This document shows positions 51,152 to 60,550 of a stretch of 61,730 nt of DNA, piece by piece (position 1 is the stretch's first letter; each line of letters opens with the position of its first letter). The notes beneath the pieces are model-generated. The model worked only from the letters and a program-made list of their open reading frames with translations, searched no databases and was not told the origin of the DNA. A program made the position numbers and the translations under genes. The stretch spans positions 1 through 61,730 of the forward strand of contig JAEUIC010000015.1 of the NCBI GenBank assembly GCA_016795285.1. Direction: 5' to 3'. Source of the stretch: Planctomycetota bacterium (GTDB taxonomy: Bacteria; Planctomycetota; B15-G4; SIAN01).

Positions 51152-53350
51152 ATGACCCGTTCGTCCCGCCCGTTCGCCCGCGCGGCGTCGCGCCGCCCCT
51201 TCCACGCGGCGTCGCTCGCCCTCGCCGGCTTGCTGCCGCTCCTCGCCGCGCCCGGCTGCATCGGCGGTGGTTCGCGCACCTCGGCGGCGCTGCCGCCCGG
51301 CACCGCGCTGCTCCACTCCGCCTCGCGCCTCTTCGATGCGCGGAGCGGCGCGGAGGTCCCCTGGTCGACGGCGCTCGAGCAGCTCGCGGAGGCCGACGTC
51401 GTCTTCCTCGGCGAGACCCACCTCGACCGCCTCACCCACGACGCCGAGCTCGAGTTCCTGCGCCAGCTCGCCGCGCGGCGCGGCGGCCAGGTGGTGCTGG
51501 CGATGGAGATGTTCGAGCGCGACGTGCAGCCGGTCCTCGACGACTACCTCGCCGGCCGCATCGACGAGCGGCAGTTCCTCCTGCAGAGCCGGCCGTGGGG
51601 CAACTACGCGACCGACTACCGCCCGCTCGTCGAGTTCTGCAAGGCGAACGGGCTGCCGGTGGTGGCGTCGAATCTCCCCGCCGACCTGCGCCGCAAGCTC
51701 GCGCGCGGCGGCGCGGCGGCCCACGCGGCGCTCACCCCTGAAGAGCGGGCGCTCCTGCCGGAACGGCTGATCGAGAATCGGCCCGAGTACTGGAAGCGGG
51801 TCGACCACGTGACGGCCGGCCACGCCGCGATGGGGATCGCCGCCGCCGAGAGCCGCCTCTACGAGGGGCAGAACCTCTGGGACAACTCGATGGGCGACGC
51901 CGTCGCGCGCGCCCTCGCAGCGCACCCCGGCGCGCAGGTGGTCCACGTGAACGGCGGCTTCCACAGCGACTACGGCGACGGCACCGTCTGGCAACTGCTG
52001 CAGCGCGCGCCCGACGCGACGGTGGCGACCGTGCAGATCGTCGCGACCAGCGATCTCCCCGACCTCTCGATCGACACGGCGTCGCCGCGCGCCGACTTCC
52101 TCTGCTTCGTCGAGGCGCGCGCCAAGGCGGCCGAGGACGGGGTGGCGGCGGTGACCGTCGCGCGCGAGCACGGCTGGCGGATGACGCGGCCGCACGGCGC
52201 CGCCGGTGCGCTGCCGCTCCTGATCTGGTTCTGCGACGACGGGCAGGAGAGCGCCGCGGCGCAGAAGCTCTGGCAGCCAGTCGTCGGCGACGGCGCGGTG
52301 GTGATCACGCTCGATCCGTCGTTCCCCTACGTCGGCAGCGACGGCGCGAAGCGCGGCCGCTGGTTCTTCCCGGGCGCCGCCGATGCGGGCGGCAGCCTCG
52401 CGAGCCGCGCGCTCGATCGCCTCTTCGAGGTGGTGGCGCGCGCCGACCTCGCGGAGGGGTTGCGGATCGACCCTGCGCGCCTCGTCGTGGCGGGCGAAGG
52501 GAGCGGCGCGACGATGGTGCTGCACGCCGCGCGCTACCTGGACGAGCAGGGCTTCGCGGCGCTCGCCTTCGCGCCGCGCGCGCAGCAGGAGCTCGCCGCG
52601 ATGGTGGCGCCGCTCGACTTGGCGCCGAACCGCCCGACGCGCAAGTTGGCGCTCCACTGCAACGAGGCGGCGGCCGACGGGTGGCGCAGCTTCACCAGCA
52701 ACGACGGCGCGCTGCGGCTCGCCACCGAAGTGGTCGTGGCGCCGGAGAGCGCGGCGGCGAGCGACGCGGGGCAGGTCGACGCGGTGCGTGCGGCGCTCGG
52801 CTTGGCGCCGCTCGCGGCGCGCGCGGCGGCCGACGCGGTGATCGAGCAGGCGCCGAGCCACGCGGCCGGCCGGCTGGTCGCGCGGCAGCTCGCGCGGCGG
52901 GTGCGGGCGGCGGCGCTCGCGGAGCCGCCGGCGCTCGCGGTGACGGCGGCCGCCTTCGCCGACGGCACGCAGCTGCCGCGCTCGAGCGGCGCGTTCGGCG
53001 GCACCACCATCGTGGTCGTGCCGGAGGGCGATGACGCCGCGTTCGCCGCCTGGAAGGCGCTCGAAGCCCCCGACGTGATCCAGGCGAAGAGCCGCTTCCA
53101 TCGCCTGCGCATCGCGCGCGGCAGCGGCGACGAATCGCCGCGCGCCGTGATCGAGAAGCTGCGCGCCGAGAATGCGCAGCGGCGCGACTTCCTGCTGGTG
53201 CCGGCCGAGTTCTGCGTCGACGACGCGGCGCTCGAGGCGCTGCGCGAAGGGATCGGCCCGCTGGCGGACGAGTTGAACCTCGAGCTGCTGCCGGGACTCG
53301 GAGCCGCGCTGCCGATCGGACCGGCGCTGCCCGCCGGACACGGCGGCTGA
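51152..53350 (+). CDS. ChaN-family lipoprotein fused to alpha/beta-hydrolase-like domain
   Basis: 732 residues from ATG 51152. Signal with lipobox (LALAGLLPLLAAPGC, Cys near 36). Domain 1 (about 50-300) is ChaN/haem-binding uptake type: VVFLGETHLDRLTHDAELEF, VLAMEMFERDVQPVLDDYLAG, VVHVNGGFHSDYG (the terminal His). Domain 2 (about 350-730) looks like a hydrolase: PLLIWFCDDGQ, VAGEGSGATMVLHAARYLD with G-x-G-S-G resembling a nucleophile elbow (Ser about 452), but no clear Asp/His pair. A ChaN plus hydrolase fusion is unusual. Divergent from the ASST-like gene by 108 bases. Confidence 0.82.
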   Translation: MTRSSRPFARAASRRPFHAASLALAGLLPLLAAPGCIGGGSRTSAALPPGTALLHSASRLFDARSGAEVPWSTALEQLAEADVVFLGETHLDRLTHDAELEFLRQLAARRGGQVVLAMEMFERDVQPVLDDYLAGRIDERQFLLQSRPWGNYATDYRPLVEFCKANGLPVVASNLPADLRRKLARGGAAAHAALTPEERALLPERLIENRPEYWKRVDHVTAGHAAMGIAAAESRLYEGQNLWDNSMGDAVARALAAHPGAQVVHVNGGFHSDYGDGTVWQLLQRAPDATVATVQIVATSDLPDLSIDTASPRADFLCFVEARAKAAEDGVAAVTVAREHGWRMTRPHGAAGALPLLIWFCDDGQESAAAQKLWQPVVGDGAVVITLDPSFPYVGSDGAKRGRWFFPGAADAGGSLASRALDRLFEVVARADLAEGLRIDPARLVVAGEGSGATMVLHAARYLDEQGFAALAFAPRAQQELAAMVAPLDLAPNRPTRKLALHCNEAAADGWRSFTSNDGALRLATEVVVAPESAAASDAGQVDAVRAALGLAPLAARAAADAVIEQAPSHAAGRLVARQLARRVRAAALAEPPALAVTAAAFADGTQLPRSSGAFGGTTIVVVPEGDDAAFAAWKALEAPDVIQAKSRFHRLRIARGSGDESPRAVIEKLRAENAQRRDFLLVPAEFCVDDAALEALREGIGPLADELNLELLPGLGAALPIGPALPAGHGG

Positions 53351-53424
53351 GTGCGTGAGAGGGAATCCCGGACCGAGCCGGACGAAGCGCCGCGCCCGCA
53401 TGGCGAGGCGCGCGGCCGAGCGCG

Positions 53425-54726
53425 TCACGCCAGGAGTTCGGTAATTGCGGCGCCGTCGGGATCGACCAGGGTGGTCGGGCGGCGCGGCGTCGCCTGGAAC
53501 TCCTGGCTCCCGTCGATGCGCAGCAGCGCCGCGAAGGTCGCGAAGAGGTCGGGCACCGAGACGGGGCGCTCGACGATCGACTGGCCGAGCTCGTCGGTGG
53601 CGCCGACCACGCTGCCCCCCTTCACGCCGCCGCCCGCGAGCAATGCGCAGTAGTTGACCGGCCAGTGGTCGCGGCCGTTGCGCGCGCTGATGGCCGGCGT
53701 GCGGCCGAACTCGCCCATGCAGACCACCAGCGTGTCGGCGAGCAGGCCGCGCGTCTCGAGGTCGTCGAGGAAGGTGGCGAGCGCAGGGTCGAGCTCGTCG
53801 CAGAGCGCCGCCGTCTTCGGGAAGTTGTCGATGTGGGTGTCCCAGCCGTCGTGGTGCAGCTCGACCGCGGTGACCCCCTCTTCCAGCAGCCGGCGCGCCA
53901 GCAGCAGCCCCTGGCCGAGCGTCGTGTCGCCGTACGCCTGGCGCAGCTTCGCCGACTCGCCGTCGAGCTCGAAGGCGCGCGTGCGCGGGCTCTCGGCGAG
54001 GCGGCGCGCGCGGCGCTGCTGCTCGCGGTTGCGCGCCACGGCGGCGTGCGCCCCCTCGGCCTCGAAGCCGCCGTCGAGCGCCTCGCGCAGCGCATCGCGC
54101 CGATCGACGCGCGCCCGCTCGAGCGCGCGCTCGGGCGCGAGGTTCGCCACCTTGGCGCCCGGCCGCGCCACCAGGAACGGCGCATGCGCGACGCCGAGGT
54201 AGCCGGGCGAGCCGGGCGGCCCGGCGACCTGCACGAAGCTCGGCAGCTCGCTCGCGGGATCGCCGAGCTGATGCGCGACGATCGAGCCGAGCGTCGGATA
54301 GGCGACGCTCGGATTGGGGACGAAGCCGGTGTGCAGGAGCAGCCGCGCACGCGCGTGGCTCCCCTCCTTCGAATGGAGCGAGCGGACCACGGCGAGCTTG
54401 CCGGCGCGATCGCGCAGCTTCGGCAGCCGCTCCGAGAAGCTCCAGCCGGCGCGCTCGGTCGGCAGCGCGCGGAACGGCCCGCCGGTGGCGGTGCCGGGCT
54501 TCGGGTCGAACGTCTCGAGCTGGCTCGGCCCGCCCTCGAGCCAGACCAGCACGAGGCGCCGCGGCGTCGGCGCGCCGCCGGCCGCCGCCTCTTGCGCCCG
54601 CGCGTGGCGCTGCAGCAACGGCAGGAAGCCCGGCGCGAGGAACGCCGCGCCGCACGCGCCGACGAGTCGGGAGAGGAGCGCGCGACGCGAGAGCGCGGCG
54701 GTGGCGAGCAGTGGGCGGCGGCTCAT
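53425..54726 (-). CDS. DUF1501 family protein (Tat-type signal)
   Basis: 433 residues from ATG 54726. SRRALLSRLVGACGAAFLAPGFLPLL is a Tat-like signal (key SRRALL) near residue 12. The fold is of the alkaline-phosphatase superfamily: LVLVWLEGGPSQLETFDPKPG, PSFVQVAGPPGSPGYLG, AVELHHDGWDTHIDNF, LVVCMGEFGRTPAIS, GRDHWPVNYCALLAGGGVKGG. Metal-binding Asp/His/Glu of these segments remain. DUF1501 proteins are abundant in planctomycetes and almost always follow a DUF1549/DUF1553 gene, as here (ATGA overlap). Function not established. Confidence 0.93.
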   Translation of the reverse strand: MSRRPLLATAALSRRALLSRLVGACGAAFLAPGFLPLLQRHARAQEAAAGGAPTPRRLVLVWLEGGPSQLETFDPKPGTATGGPFRALPTERAGWSFSERLPKLRDRAGKLAVVRSLHSKEGSHARARLLLHTGFVPNPSVAYPTLGSIVAHQLGDPASELPSFVQVAGPPGSPGYLGVAHAPFLVARPGAKVANLAPERALERARVDRRDALREALDGGFEAEGAHAAVARNREQQRRARRLAESPRTRAFELDGESAKLRQAYGDTTLGQGLLLARRLLEEGVTAVELHHDGWDTHIDNFPKTAALCDELDPALATFLDDLETRGLLADTLVVCMGEFGRTPAISARNGRDHWPVNYCALLAGGGVKGGSVVGATDELGQSIVERPVSVPDLFATFAALLRIDGSQEFQATPRRPTTLVDPDGAAITELLA

Positions 54727-56642
54727 GGGTTGACGTGGAACTCGGCGCAGTTGACCAGCGCGAAGAAGAGGTCGTCGGCCGCCGCGCGCGGCTTCGCCGG
54801 ATCGAGCGCCGCGAGCAGCGCCGCCGCCTCGGCCGGTCGCGCCGCGCGCGACAGCGTGGCGAGGAACCACGGCGCGACCCGATCGCACTCGGCGCGCTCC
54901 GGATCGAAGAGTCGCGCGAGCAGCGGTTCGCTCTTCAGCCGTTCCGGCGCGGCCGCCTCCTCGCCATGGCGCAGCAGCAGCGCCAGCGGGATGTTCACCT
55001 CGAGCGTGCGATCGTTCACGTCGGAGCGCCGCGGCGAGCAGCGCGCGAGCTCGGCGAGCAGCGCGTTCTCGCGCGGGTCGCCCTGCTCGCCGAGCGGCGC
55101 GGCGCGCCCCGCCGGCCGCGCCGTGCGCGCGATCGCCGCGTCGCTCGCCCCTTCGCCCACGCCGAGCTGCAGCAGCGACTGCGCCAGCTGCTCGGGCGTG
55201 AAGGTGCGGCGCGGATGGGCGGCGAGCCACCGCTCGCGGCGCGCCGCCTCGGTCGGATCGGCGTCGTCGGCCGCGCCGAGCGCGTAGGCGCGGCTGTTGG
55301 CGACCACGCGGTAGAGGAAGCGCAGGTCGCCCCCCTGCTCGATCAGCGCCGCGGCCAGCCGCTCGAGCAGCGCCGGCACGATGCGATCGCTGCTGCCCGA
55401 CAGGTCGTCGACCGGATCGGTCAGCCCCTTGCCGAGCAGGGTCGCCACCACGCGGTTGGCCTGCGCCGCAGCGAACCACGGGTTCTCGGCCGCCGTCATC
55501 CAGTCGACCAGCGCCTGCCGGCGCGTGCCGACCGCCCCGTCCGCGTACGGCCGGCCGTCGAGGTGGCCGGCCTCGCTGAACTTCTCGCGCCGCTCGACGT
55601 AGCGGTCGAGCAGCTCGCGCGCGTCGCCCGGCAGCCGCGCGCGCAGCTCGGCGAGCGCCTCGCCGTCGGCGATGAAGGCGGCGATCGGCCGCGCGACGCC
55701 CGGCCCGCGCTCCTTCGCCAGCGCGCGCAGCTCGGCGAGCGCCGCCGCCTCCACCGGCGTGCGGCGGTTCGCGGCCGCCGCTCGATCGCCGCCGGCCATC
55801 ATCGCGCCGTCGTCGCGCCCCATCTTCGCGGCGGCGCGCTCGAGGTCGGCGAGCCGGTCGGCGAGGTCCCACTCGGGCGAGCGGTCGAGCACGCGGAAGC
55901 CGGGGCCGCCGACCTCGGAGAGGACGCCGTGGTCGCCGCGCAGCTCGGCGAAGAAGGCGGCGAAGCGGTTGAACTCCGCCTGCTTCCAGTGGTCGTAGGG
56001 ATGGTCGTGGCACTGCGCGCACTGGATCTGCAGGCCGAGGAAGGCGCGCGCGGTGACGCCCGCGAGCGTCTCGATCGAGTCGCGGTAGCTGAGCGGGAAG
56101 GCGAAGGCGCCCGGCACGCGCGCCGCGCCGGCCGCTGCCACCAGTTCGCGCGCGAGTTGCGGGAAGGTGATCGGCCCGGCGAGCCGCTCGGCGAGCCAGG
56201 GCTTGAGCCAGCGCGCCGTCTTCTCGGCGTCCTTGCCCGCTTCGGCCAGCAAGAGGTCGTTCCACTGGAAGGCGAGCGTCTCGGCGAAGCGCGGGTCGGC
56301 GAGCGCCGCCTCGATCTCCTCGGCGCGGCGCGTCGCCGGCGGGCGGGCGAAGTAGCGCTCGATCTCCTCGGGCGACGGGATCGTGCCGCGCAGGTCGAGC
56401 GAGAGGCGGCGCAGCCAGCGCGCCTCGTCGAGCGGCGCGGCCGGCACGAGTCCCTGTGCGCTCCACGCCGCCGCGAGCGCCGCGTCGAACTCCGCGGTGA
56501 GCGCGGCGGCGACCGGCAGCGCAACGGCAGGCAGCGCAGCGGCAGGCGGCGCAGCGGCGGTCGAAGCCGGCGCGCTCTGCGACGAGGCCGCCGCTGTCAC
56601 CAGCGCACCAGCGAGCAGCACGACAGCGAGCGACCACTTCAC
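54723..56642 (-). CDS. DUF1549/DUF1553 protein (planctomycete cytochrome-like family)
   Basis: 639 residues from GTG 56642; TTG 56648 and TTG 56723 are in frame. Signal WSLAVVLLAGALVTAAASS. DUF1549 part: RWLRRLSLDLRGTIPSPEEI, WNDLLLAEAGKDAEK, and the conserved QIQCAQCHDHPYDHWKQAEF with a C-x-x-C-H haem-type motif. DUF1553 part: ENPWFAAAQANRVVATLLGKGLTDPVDD, NSRAYAL and the terminal NCAEFHVNP. The region between lacks a PSCyt1 domain. Paired with the DUF1501 gene. Possibly an electron-transfer or surface enzyme; role unknown. Confidence 0.92.
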   Translation of the reverse strand: MKWSLAVVLLAGALVTAAASSQSAPASTAAAPPAAALPAVALPVAAALTAEFDAALAAAWSAQGLVPAAPLDEARWLRRLSLDLRGTIPSPEEIERYFARPPATRRAEEIEAALADPRFAETLAFQWNDLLLAEAGKDAEKTARWLKPWLAERLAGPITFPQLARELVAAAGAARVPGAFAFPLSYRDSIETLAGVTARAFLGLQIQCAQCHDHPYDHWKQAEFNRFAAFFAELRGDHGVLSEVGGPGFRVLDRSPEWDLADRLADLERAAAKMGRDDGAMMAGGDRAAAANRRTPVEAAALAELRALAKERGPGVARPIAAFIADGEALAELRARLPGDARELLDRYVERREKFSEAGHLDGRPYADGAVGTRRQALVDWMTAAENPWFAAAQANRVVATLLGKGLTDPVDDLSGSSDRIVPALLERLAAALIEQGGDLRFLYRVVANSRAYALGAADDADPTEAARRERWLAAHPRRTFTPEQLAQSLLQLGVGEGASDAAIARTARPAGRAAPLGEQGDPRENALLAELARCSPRRSDVNDRTLEVNIPLALLLRHGEEAAAPERLKSEPLLARLFDPERAECDRVAPWFLATLSRAARPAEAAALLAALDPAKPRAAADDLFFALVNCAEFHVNP

Positions 56643-56753
56643 GCGCAACGCGGACTCCCGGAACGTCGCGGCGGCAGCGACGGGAACGGCGAGTGGCTTA
56701 TGGCGGGCCGCCGGCCGCGTCAATGTCCTGCCCCACCGCTAACCTCCGGCGCG

Positions 56754-58178
56754 ATGTTCCTTCCCATCGCCGCCCTCGCGTTGCTCGTCGCCGTCCTCTC
56801 TCCGGCCGGGGCGCCCGTCGCCGCCCCGCAGGAGGCGCCGGTCGGCGCGACACCGCTCCCGCAGAACCTCGTGGTCGTCACGCTCGACACGGTGCGCGCC
56901 GATCGGCTCGGCTGCTACGGCTACTTCCGCGACACCACCCCGAACCTCGACCGCTTCGCCGCCGACGCGCTGCGCTTCACCCGCTGCCAGGTGCCGATCG
57001 CGCAGACGACGCCGAGCCACACCTCGCTCTTCACCGGCGTCGGCCCCTTCGAGCACGGCGTCACCTCGAACCACGCGCGCCGCCCGCAGGAGGAGCGCGC
57101 CGAGCTCGGGCTCGAGACCGGCGCGACGCTGCGCACGCTCGCCGAGAGCTTCGCGGCGCGCGGCTACGCGACCGGCGGCTTCGTCACGGCGACGCCGGTG
57201 AAGCGGTTCACCGGACTCGCCGCCGGCTTCGCCGAATGGAGCGAGCCGACGCAGGGGCGGCGCATCGGCCGCGAGGCGATCCGCGACGCGCTCGCCTTCC
57301 TCGACCGCACCGGCGAGCGGCCGCGCTTCCTCTGGGTCCACCTCTTCGACGCGCACGAGCCCTACGTCGCGCCGACGCCGCCGAAGAGCTTCCTCGAGAA
57401 GTACGCGAGCGAACCGCGCCTCCTCGCCTGGCTCGCGGAGCGCGGCTTCCCGGAGGAGGTGGCCGACCTCGCGCAGCACGGCCGCGACGTGGTCGCGCAG
57501 CAGAACCTCTACGACGGCGCGCTGCGCTTCATGGACCAGCAGCTCGGCGTCCTGCTCGAACGGCTCGCTGCCGAGCCGCTGCGCAGCACCACGACGGTCG
57601 TGCTGGTCGCCGACCACGGCACGGCGCTCGGCCAGCACGACCACGTCGGCCACGGCATCTGCTGGGACGAGCAGCTGCGCGTGCCGCTCCTGATCCGCGT
57701 GCCCGGCGTCGCCCCCGCGCTCCACGAGATGGCGCTCTCGACGCTCGATCTCTGGCCGACCGTCGCCGCGCTCGCACCGGGACTGCTCGACCCGGAGTGG
57801 CTCCGCCAGTGCCGCGGCAGCGACGTGCTCGCCGTCGACCACGAGAGCCGTCCGCTCTTCGCGATCTCGGGGCGCCAGGGGAGCCTCGCCTCGGTCACCG
57901 CCGGCCGTTTCAAGCTGATCCGCGACGAGCGGGGCGACAGCCACCTCTTCGACCTCGAAGCCGATCCGCACGAGCAGCGCGACGTCGCCGCCGACCACCC
58001 GCAAGTGGTCGCCGCGCTGCGCCGCCAGGTCGACGCCGAAGTCGAGCGGCAGAAGCGGGCGCACGCGCTCCACCGCCGCGGCAGCGAGGCGGGCGCGATC
58101 GACCCGAAGCTGCTCGAGGAGCTGCGCGAACTCGGCTACGTCGGCGCGGACGCCGGCGTCGGCGACGGCGGCCGCTGA
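56754..58178 (+). CDS. sulfatase-fold hydrolase without the formylglycine Cys
   Basis: 474 residues from ATG 56754 with a signal peptide (1-20, ALALLVAVLSPAGA). Sulfatase fold: VVVTLDTVRADRLGCYGY (metal Asp45), TPNLDRFAADALRFTRCQV, AQTTPSHTSLFTG. The C-x-P-S-R motif is T-T-P-S-H here, with Thr85 at the Cys position. VADHGTALGQHDHVGHG gives the Asp-His pair and LFDLEADPHEQRDVA is the usual late motif. Without Cys/Ser it cannot be a formylglycine sulfatase; it is more probably a phosphoesterase/phosphotransferase-like member. Ends in a degenerate tail of helices. Confidence 0.88.
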   Translation: MFLPIAALALLVAVLSPAGAPVAAPQEAPVGATPLPQNLVVVTLDTVRADRLGCYGYFRDTTPNLDRFAADALRFTRCQVPIAQTTPSHTSLFTGVGPFEHGVTSNHARRPQEERAELGLETGATLRTLAESFAARGYATGGFVTATPVKRFTGLAAGFAEWSEPTQGRRIGREAIRDALAFLDRTGERPRFLWVHLFDAHEPYVAPTPPKSFLEKYASEPRLLAWLAERGFPEEVADLAQHGRDVVAQQNLYDGALRFMDQQLGVLLERLAAEPLRSTTTVVLVADHGTALGQHDHVGHGICWDEQLRVPLLIRVPGVAPALHEMALSTLDLWPTVAALAPGLLDPEWLRQCRGSDVLAVDHESRPLFAISGRQGSLASVTAGRFKLIRDERGDSHLFDLEADPHEQRDVAADHPQVVAALRRQVDAEVERQKRAHALHRRGSEAGAIDPKLLEELRELGYVGADAGVGDGGR

Positions 58179-58237
58179 GGTCGCCGGCGCCGCGAACTCG
58201 ACGTCGCGACGTCGCGACGACGGAGGAGGTCAGCCGC

Positions 58238-60391
58238 TCACCGCCCGTCGGCGCGCGGCACGCGCCGCTCGTACTCGGGGAGTTCGAGCAGCTTCGGATC
58301 GAGCTTCTTCAGCGCGCCGTCGAGTTCCTTCGCCAGCGACACGAACCCCTCGGTCTGCAAGCGCGCGAGCACCATCTTCGCGCTGTCGACCGGCGAGACG
58401 TTCAACCCGTCGAGCGTGGCGGCCGAGCTCGGCGAGCGGGCGAAGCTGGCGATCAGCTGCGCCACCGCGGTCGCGTCGTCGCGCCGCTCGAAGGCGAGGC
58501 GCGCCTTGCCGGCGATCGCCAGCGCGATGAAGTGGTCGGCGGCGGCGCGCTCGTCGGGCAGCGCGACGATCGCCTCCTCGTACCAGCGGATCGCCGTGTC
58601 GTAGGAGGCTTGCGCTGCCGCGCCATCGCCGGCGCGCCGGTGGTACTCGGCCGCGACCAGCGCGGCGTAACCGGCGAACGAGCGGAGCGCCACGCTCGGC
58701 TCCCCCTTCGCCAGCAGCTCGCGGTAGGTCGCCTCGATCCCGGCCGGCCCGCCCTGCTCCAGCGCGCGCTGGCGCAGCCGCGCGTGCAGCAGGTCGGACG
58801 CCGGGAAGCGCGCGAGCCCGTCGTCGAGGAAGCGCGCCGCCGGCCGCCGCGCGCCGAGCCACTGCAGCACGTCGTAGTGGCCGGCGATCAGGTCGTCGCG
58901 CCCGTCGGGGTGGCGCGCCATCGCCGTGTAGGCGGCGTTCAGCTCGGCGAGCCACTGCGGCGGCCACGGCTGCTTGGCGCGCAACGCCTCGCCGAGCGCC
59001 TTCTCGCGGCTGCGCGCGAAGAGCTCGAGGACGACCAGCGCTTCGCTGCGGTTCGGATCGTCGGGGGCGCCGGCGATCAGCGCCGCCTCGGCGCGCTTGC
59101 GCGCCTCGACCTCGTCGCCGAGCCAGCGCGCGACGACGGCCTGCGCCGCCTCGACGCGGTAGCCGTGCGCGCCGAGTTCCGCGGCGCGTGCCACCGTGCG
59201 CCGCGCATCCTCGACGGCGAGGCGCGCGAAGGCGTCGTCGTCGCTCTGCAGCGCGAGGTCGAGGAACGCCTCGCCGAGCTCGAGGTGCGCGGTCGCATCG
59301 CCCCCCTTCAGGATCGTGTCCTGGTCGGCGAGTCGTTGCGCGAAGCGGCTCGCGCGCACGGCGGCGGCCGCCGCATCGAACGGCTTCGTCCACGCCGCGA
59401 CGTCGATGGTCGACGGCGCCGCCGCGAGCCCCTGGTGGACCACGGCCAGCGTGCGCGCGCGCGGCGACTCGGCGCCGAGCCGCTCGAGCGCGCCGACCAG
59501 CTTCTCGCGCTGCGCCCCATCGACCGGTCCGGCGAGCGCCTCGGCGATGAGCGGCACCGCGTCGGCGCTCTGCGTCGCCGCGAGCCCCTCGCGCGCCTTG
59601 GCGGCCAGTCCGGCGTCGAACGAGTGGAGCGCGAGGCGCAGGAGCTCGACCGGCGCGCTCTCGGGATGGGCGAGCGCCGCGTCGATCAGCGACTGGCGCG
59701 CGGCGGCGTCGCCCTCCTGCCACGCGCTCTCGACCGCGACGCGGTCGGCCTGGTCGCGACTCGCCACCCGCTCGACCAGCGAGCGATCGCCGCGGATCAC
59801 CGGCTTCGCCGGCGGGCGCTTGGCCGCGGTGGCGACGATCGTGTCGAGCACCGACTGCACGTCCCACGCGTAGTAGACGTCGTGCAGTTCCTTGCCGTCG
59901 AGCTCGACGGCGACGTGGCGCGGGGCGACCCGCTCGCCCTCGAAGAACTTCTCGAAGAGGAACGGCTCGATCGCGATGTGCTCGCCGCAGGTGACGCTGC
60001 CGAAGCGCGGGCAGAGGATGCGGCCGCCGTTCTCGTCGTAGTCGCGCGGCGTGTGGCGGTAGGTCGACGCGATGACGCAGACGTAGGGGTCGTAGAGCTT
60101 GGCCGAGGCGGGATCGCGGTAGCGCAGGCCGGCGTAGTGCTCGCTCGCGATCTCGCCGTCCATGTTGACGCAGATCAGGATCGGCTTCCCCGTCTCCCGT
60201 GCGACGGCCACCGCGTCGTCCCAGGTGCGCTGGAAAGTGAGCAAGCAGGGCTTGGCCCAGTCCTCGGCCTTGGGCGCGAACCACATGGCTTCGCGATCGA
60301 CTTGGGGACGGGCCGGGTCCTGAGCCGAGCTCGCGCAGATGCCGAGGGTCAGCGACGCGAAGCAGAGAAGCGGGAGCGCGTGGAGCATCAT
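58238..60391 (-). CDS. secreted thioredoxin-like domain plus TPR repeat protein
   Basis: 717 residues from ATG 60391 (a second ATG follows at once). Signal peptide LLCFASLTLGICASSAQ. Residues 45-185 resemble a thioredoxin-like fold (WDDAVAVARETGKPILICVNMDG, KLYDPYVCVIASTYRHTPRD) with no C-x-x-C, so no disulfide exchange is assumed. Residues 190-700 are Ala-rich helical repeats like TPR/Sel1 (LELGEAFLDLALQSDDDAF, AEYHRRAGDGAAAQASYDTA). Planctomycete genomes hold many such proteins of unknown role. Convergent with the sulfatase-fold gene; divergent from MoxR. Confidence 0.8.
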   Translation of the reverse strand: MMLHALPLLCFASLTLGICASSAQDPARPQVDREAMWFAPKAEDWAKPCLLTFQRTWDDAVAVARETGKPILICVNMDGEIASEHYAGLRYRDPASAKLYDPYVCVIASTYRHTPRDYDENGGRILCPRFGSVTCGEHIAIEPFLFEKFFEGERVAPRHVAVELDGKELHDVYYAWDVQSVLDTIVATAAKRPPAKPVIRGDRSLVERVASRDQADRVAVESAWQEGDAAARQSLIDAALAHPESAPVELLRLALHSFDAGLAAKAREGLAATQSADAVPLIAEALAGPVDGAQREKLVGALERLGAESPRARTLAVVHQGLAAAPSTIDVAAWTKPFDAAAAAVRASRFAQRLADQDTILKGGDATAHLELGEAFLDLALQSDDDAFARLAVEDARRTVARAAELGAHGYRVEAAQAVVARWLGDEVEARKRAEAALIAGAPDDPNRSEALVVLELFARSREKALGEALRAKQPWPPQWLAELNAAYTAMARHPDGRDDLIAGHYDVLQWLGARRPAARFLDDGLARFPASDLLHARLRQRALEQGGPAGIEATYRELLAKGEPSVALRSFAGYAALVAAEYHRRAGDGAAAQASYDTAIRWYEEAIVALPDERAAADHFIALAIAGKARLAFERRDDATAVAQLIASFARSPSSAATLDGLNVSPVDSAKMVLARLQTEGFVSLAKELDGALKKLDPKLLELPEYERRVPRADGR

Positions 60392-60550
60392 GGGCGCTTG
60401 GCGAGGGCAGCGAACGTGGACGAGGAGGGAACTCTAGTCGCTGCGCGCGCGCCGCTCCACGGGTGCACGCGCTCCGAAGTTTCCTTCCGCTCTTCGGCGG
60501 GGTAGGCTCCCGCCCTCGTCCCCGCCCGCCCGACCGGAGTTCCTCCCCTC

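Noticed and set aside
49175..53350. A 1391-codon plus-strand frame covering the arylsulfotransferase-like gene
   Set aside because: Its first 660 codons are antisense to two clear minus-strand genes. The real gene starts at 51152 with a lipoprotein signal.
58199..58214. 16-bp palindrome CGACGTCGCGACGTCG between convergent genes
   Set aside because: Could be a terminator stem but has no loop or U-tract, and such CpG-rich palindromes arise easily here.
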